This document shows, one piece after another, positions 6,226 to 6,426 of a stretch of DNA of 6,426 bases (position 1 is its first letter; each line of letters starts with the position of its first letter). The notes under the pieces are model-generated. The model was not told the origin of the DNA. It did not search any database and saw nothing but the letters and a program-made list of their open reading frames with translations. The DNA lies in contig JALXCO010000129.1 in NCBI GenBank assembly GCA_026990885.1, positions 1-6,426 of the forward strand, read 5' to 3'. Made by a program: the position numbers and the translations under genes. The DNA is from Desulfurococcales archaeon (GTDB taxonomy: Archaea; Thermoproteota; Thermoprotei_A; Sulfolobales; AG1).

Positions 6226-6298
6226 GGGGTCCCCCTATAACACAAACACGATAGGTGTGGCCCGGTAGTTAAGCCGAAATGTCGTGGGGACCTCTACA
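6226..6298 (+). ncRNA. Candidate structured small RNA, possibly H/ACA-like
   Basis: This island lies between convergent genes and is about 58% G+C (6221-6294), against strongly AT-rich DNA on its left; in hyperthermophiles GC-rich intergenic islands are often stable RNAs. The ends 6226-6234 (GGGGTCCCC) and 6286-6294 (GGGGACCTC) pair over 9 bp with one G-U. One base later comes ACA (6296-6298), where the box of an H/ACA guide RNA would be. Inside, CT(A)TAAC (6235-6241) can pair with GTTAAG (6268-6273), and ACAC (6246-6249) with GTGT (6255-6258) around GATAG. I cannot draw a convincing upper stem, guide pocket and K-turn, so the H/ACA class is only a possibility. The segment CCCGGTAGTTAAGCCG (6261-6276) differs at one base from a conserved archaeal 5S rRNA segment, but the rest is not 5S. 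Confidence 0.4.
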
Positions 6299-6311
6299 TG
6301 ATCATATGTAG
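6294..6311. repeat. Inverted repeat at the stop codon of the right-edge gene
   Basis: CTACAT (6294-6299) and ATGTAG (6306-6311) form a perfect 6-bp stem around GATCAT. It spans the TGA of the minus-strand gene and overlaps by one base the outer stem of the candidate RNA. It may shape the 3' end of that minus-strand transcript; no T-run follows directly on either strand. Confidence 0.35.
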
Positions 6312-6426
6312 GTGTCTATTAGAGCCCTCATGTCTATAGGTTTATCTCTGAAGATCTCTTTATCCATAACATCCACTTTCCCTATTATGGGCTTGAACTC
6401 CATCTTGGACAGTATATGTTTTTCGA
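6302..6426 (-). CDS. C-terminal end of an unidentified protein (starts beyond the right edge)
   Basis: Forty codons run open from the window edge to a TGA at 6304-6302, giving a C-terminus with KPIIGKVDVMDKEIFRDKPI and ending ALIDTYI. The mix of charged and aliphatic residues and the AGA, AGG, ATA and CTA codons resemble the other genes here. The opposite strand is also open from an ATG at 6330, but its translation is a Ser/Leu/Ile-rich shadow. I recognise no family from so short a piece. It is convergent with the oxidoreductase gene, so it cannot be that enzyme's beta subunit in the same operon. Confidence 0.5.
   Translation of the reverse strand, partial: EKHILSKMEFKPIIGKVDVMDKEIFRDKPIDMRALIDTYI

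Noticed and set aside
6228..6293. A tRNA, because 7 bp of the outer stem look like an acceptor stem
   Set aside because: There is no GGTTCRAAYCC-like T-arm, no anticodon arm and no recognisable D-arm between the two strands.
6221..6330. A complete 5S rRNA gene
   Set aside because: Only a 16-base segment and short neighbouring bits resemble 5S. The partners for helices I and II are missing, and the length and 3' half do not fit.
6346..6350. A C/D box guide RNA using the CTGA-like sequence at this point
   Set aside because: No RTGATGA C box lies at a suitable distance on either strand, and the site is inside the probable minus-strand coding end.
6302..6426. A plus-strand gene starting with ATG at 6330
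   Set aside because: Its translation is Ser/Leu/Ile-rich and low in charge, while the minus-strand reading of the same bases has normal composition and local codon preferences.

Overview
The window looks like chromosomal DNA from a hyperthermophilic crenarchaeon (Thermoproteota). The evidence is archaeal ribosomal protein L40e, a PhoU with an AbrB-type N-terminus, a 2-oxoacid:ferredoxin oxidoreductase with fused gamma and alpha parts, heavy use of AGA/AGG/ATA codons, TATA boxes about 25 nt upstream of genes, and GGTG(ATCC) ribosome binding sites. I cannot place it to genus.

Layout. Bases 1-1294, minus strand: a phosphate-uptake unit with an AbrB-PhoU regulator followed by the N-terminal part of the phosphate-binding lipoprotein-like protein PstS, which runs off the left edge. 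Bases 1380-3195, minus strand: a two-gene operon for a glycolate/D-lactate-type dehydrogenase. It has an FAD subunit (GlcD/Dld family) overlapping by 8 bp a 120-residue protein with two [4Fe-4S] clusters, which resembles only the N-terminus of GlcF. Bases 3196-3314: a divergent promoter region with a possible operator. Bases 3315-4102, plus strand: a nucleotidyltransferase-fold protein, then the 53-residue zinc-ribbon ribosomal protein L40e. Bases 4185-6143, plus strand: a full-length gamma-alpha fusion subunit of a 2-oxoacid:ferredoxin oxidoreductase. Bases 6144-6301: a gap between convergent genes holding a GC-rich, foldable island that I read as a candidate small RNA. Bases 6302-6426, minus strand: the C-terminal end of an unidentified protein.

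How they work together. The phosphate genes should act together in Pi import and its control. The two dehydrogenase subunits should pass electrons from a 2-hydroxyacid via FAD to iron-sulfur clusters, giving a 2-oxoacid. The ferredoxin oxidoreductase oxidises 2-oxoacids to acyl-CoA, so the two metabolic units could be linked through pyruvate or another 2-oxoacid; this is inference. The beta (TPP) subunit the oxidoreductase needs is not in the window.

Initiation splits into two styles: ATG genes (phoU, glcD, L40e) have a TATA box close to the start codon and no Shine-Dalgarno, while TTG genes mostly have a GGTG-type Shine-Dalgarno. No gene-free stretch exceeds 300 bases. The most unusual item is the candidate RNA at about 6226-6298, which closes with a 9-bp stem, is followed by ACA, and carries a near-match to a conserved 5S rRNA segment although it is not a 5S gene.
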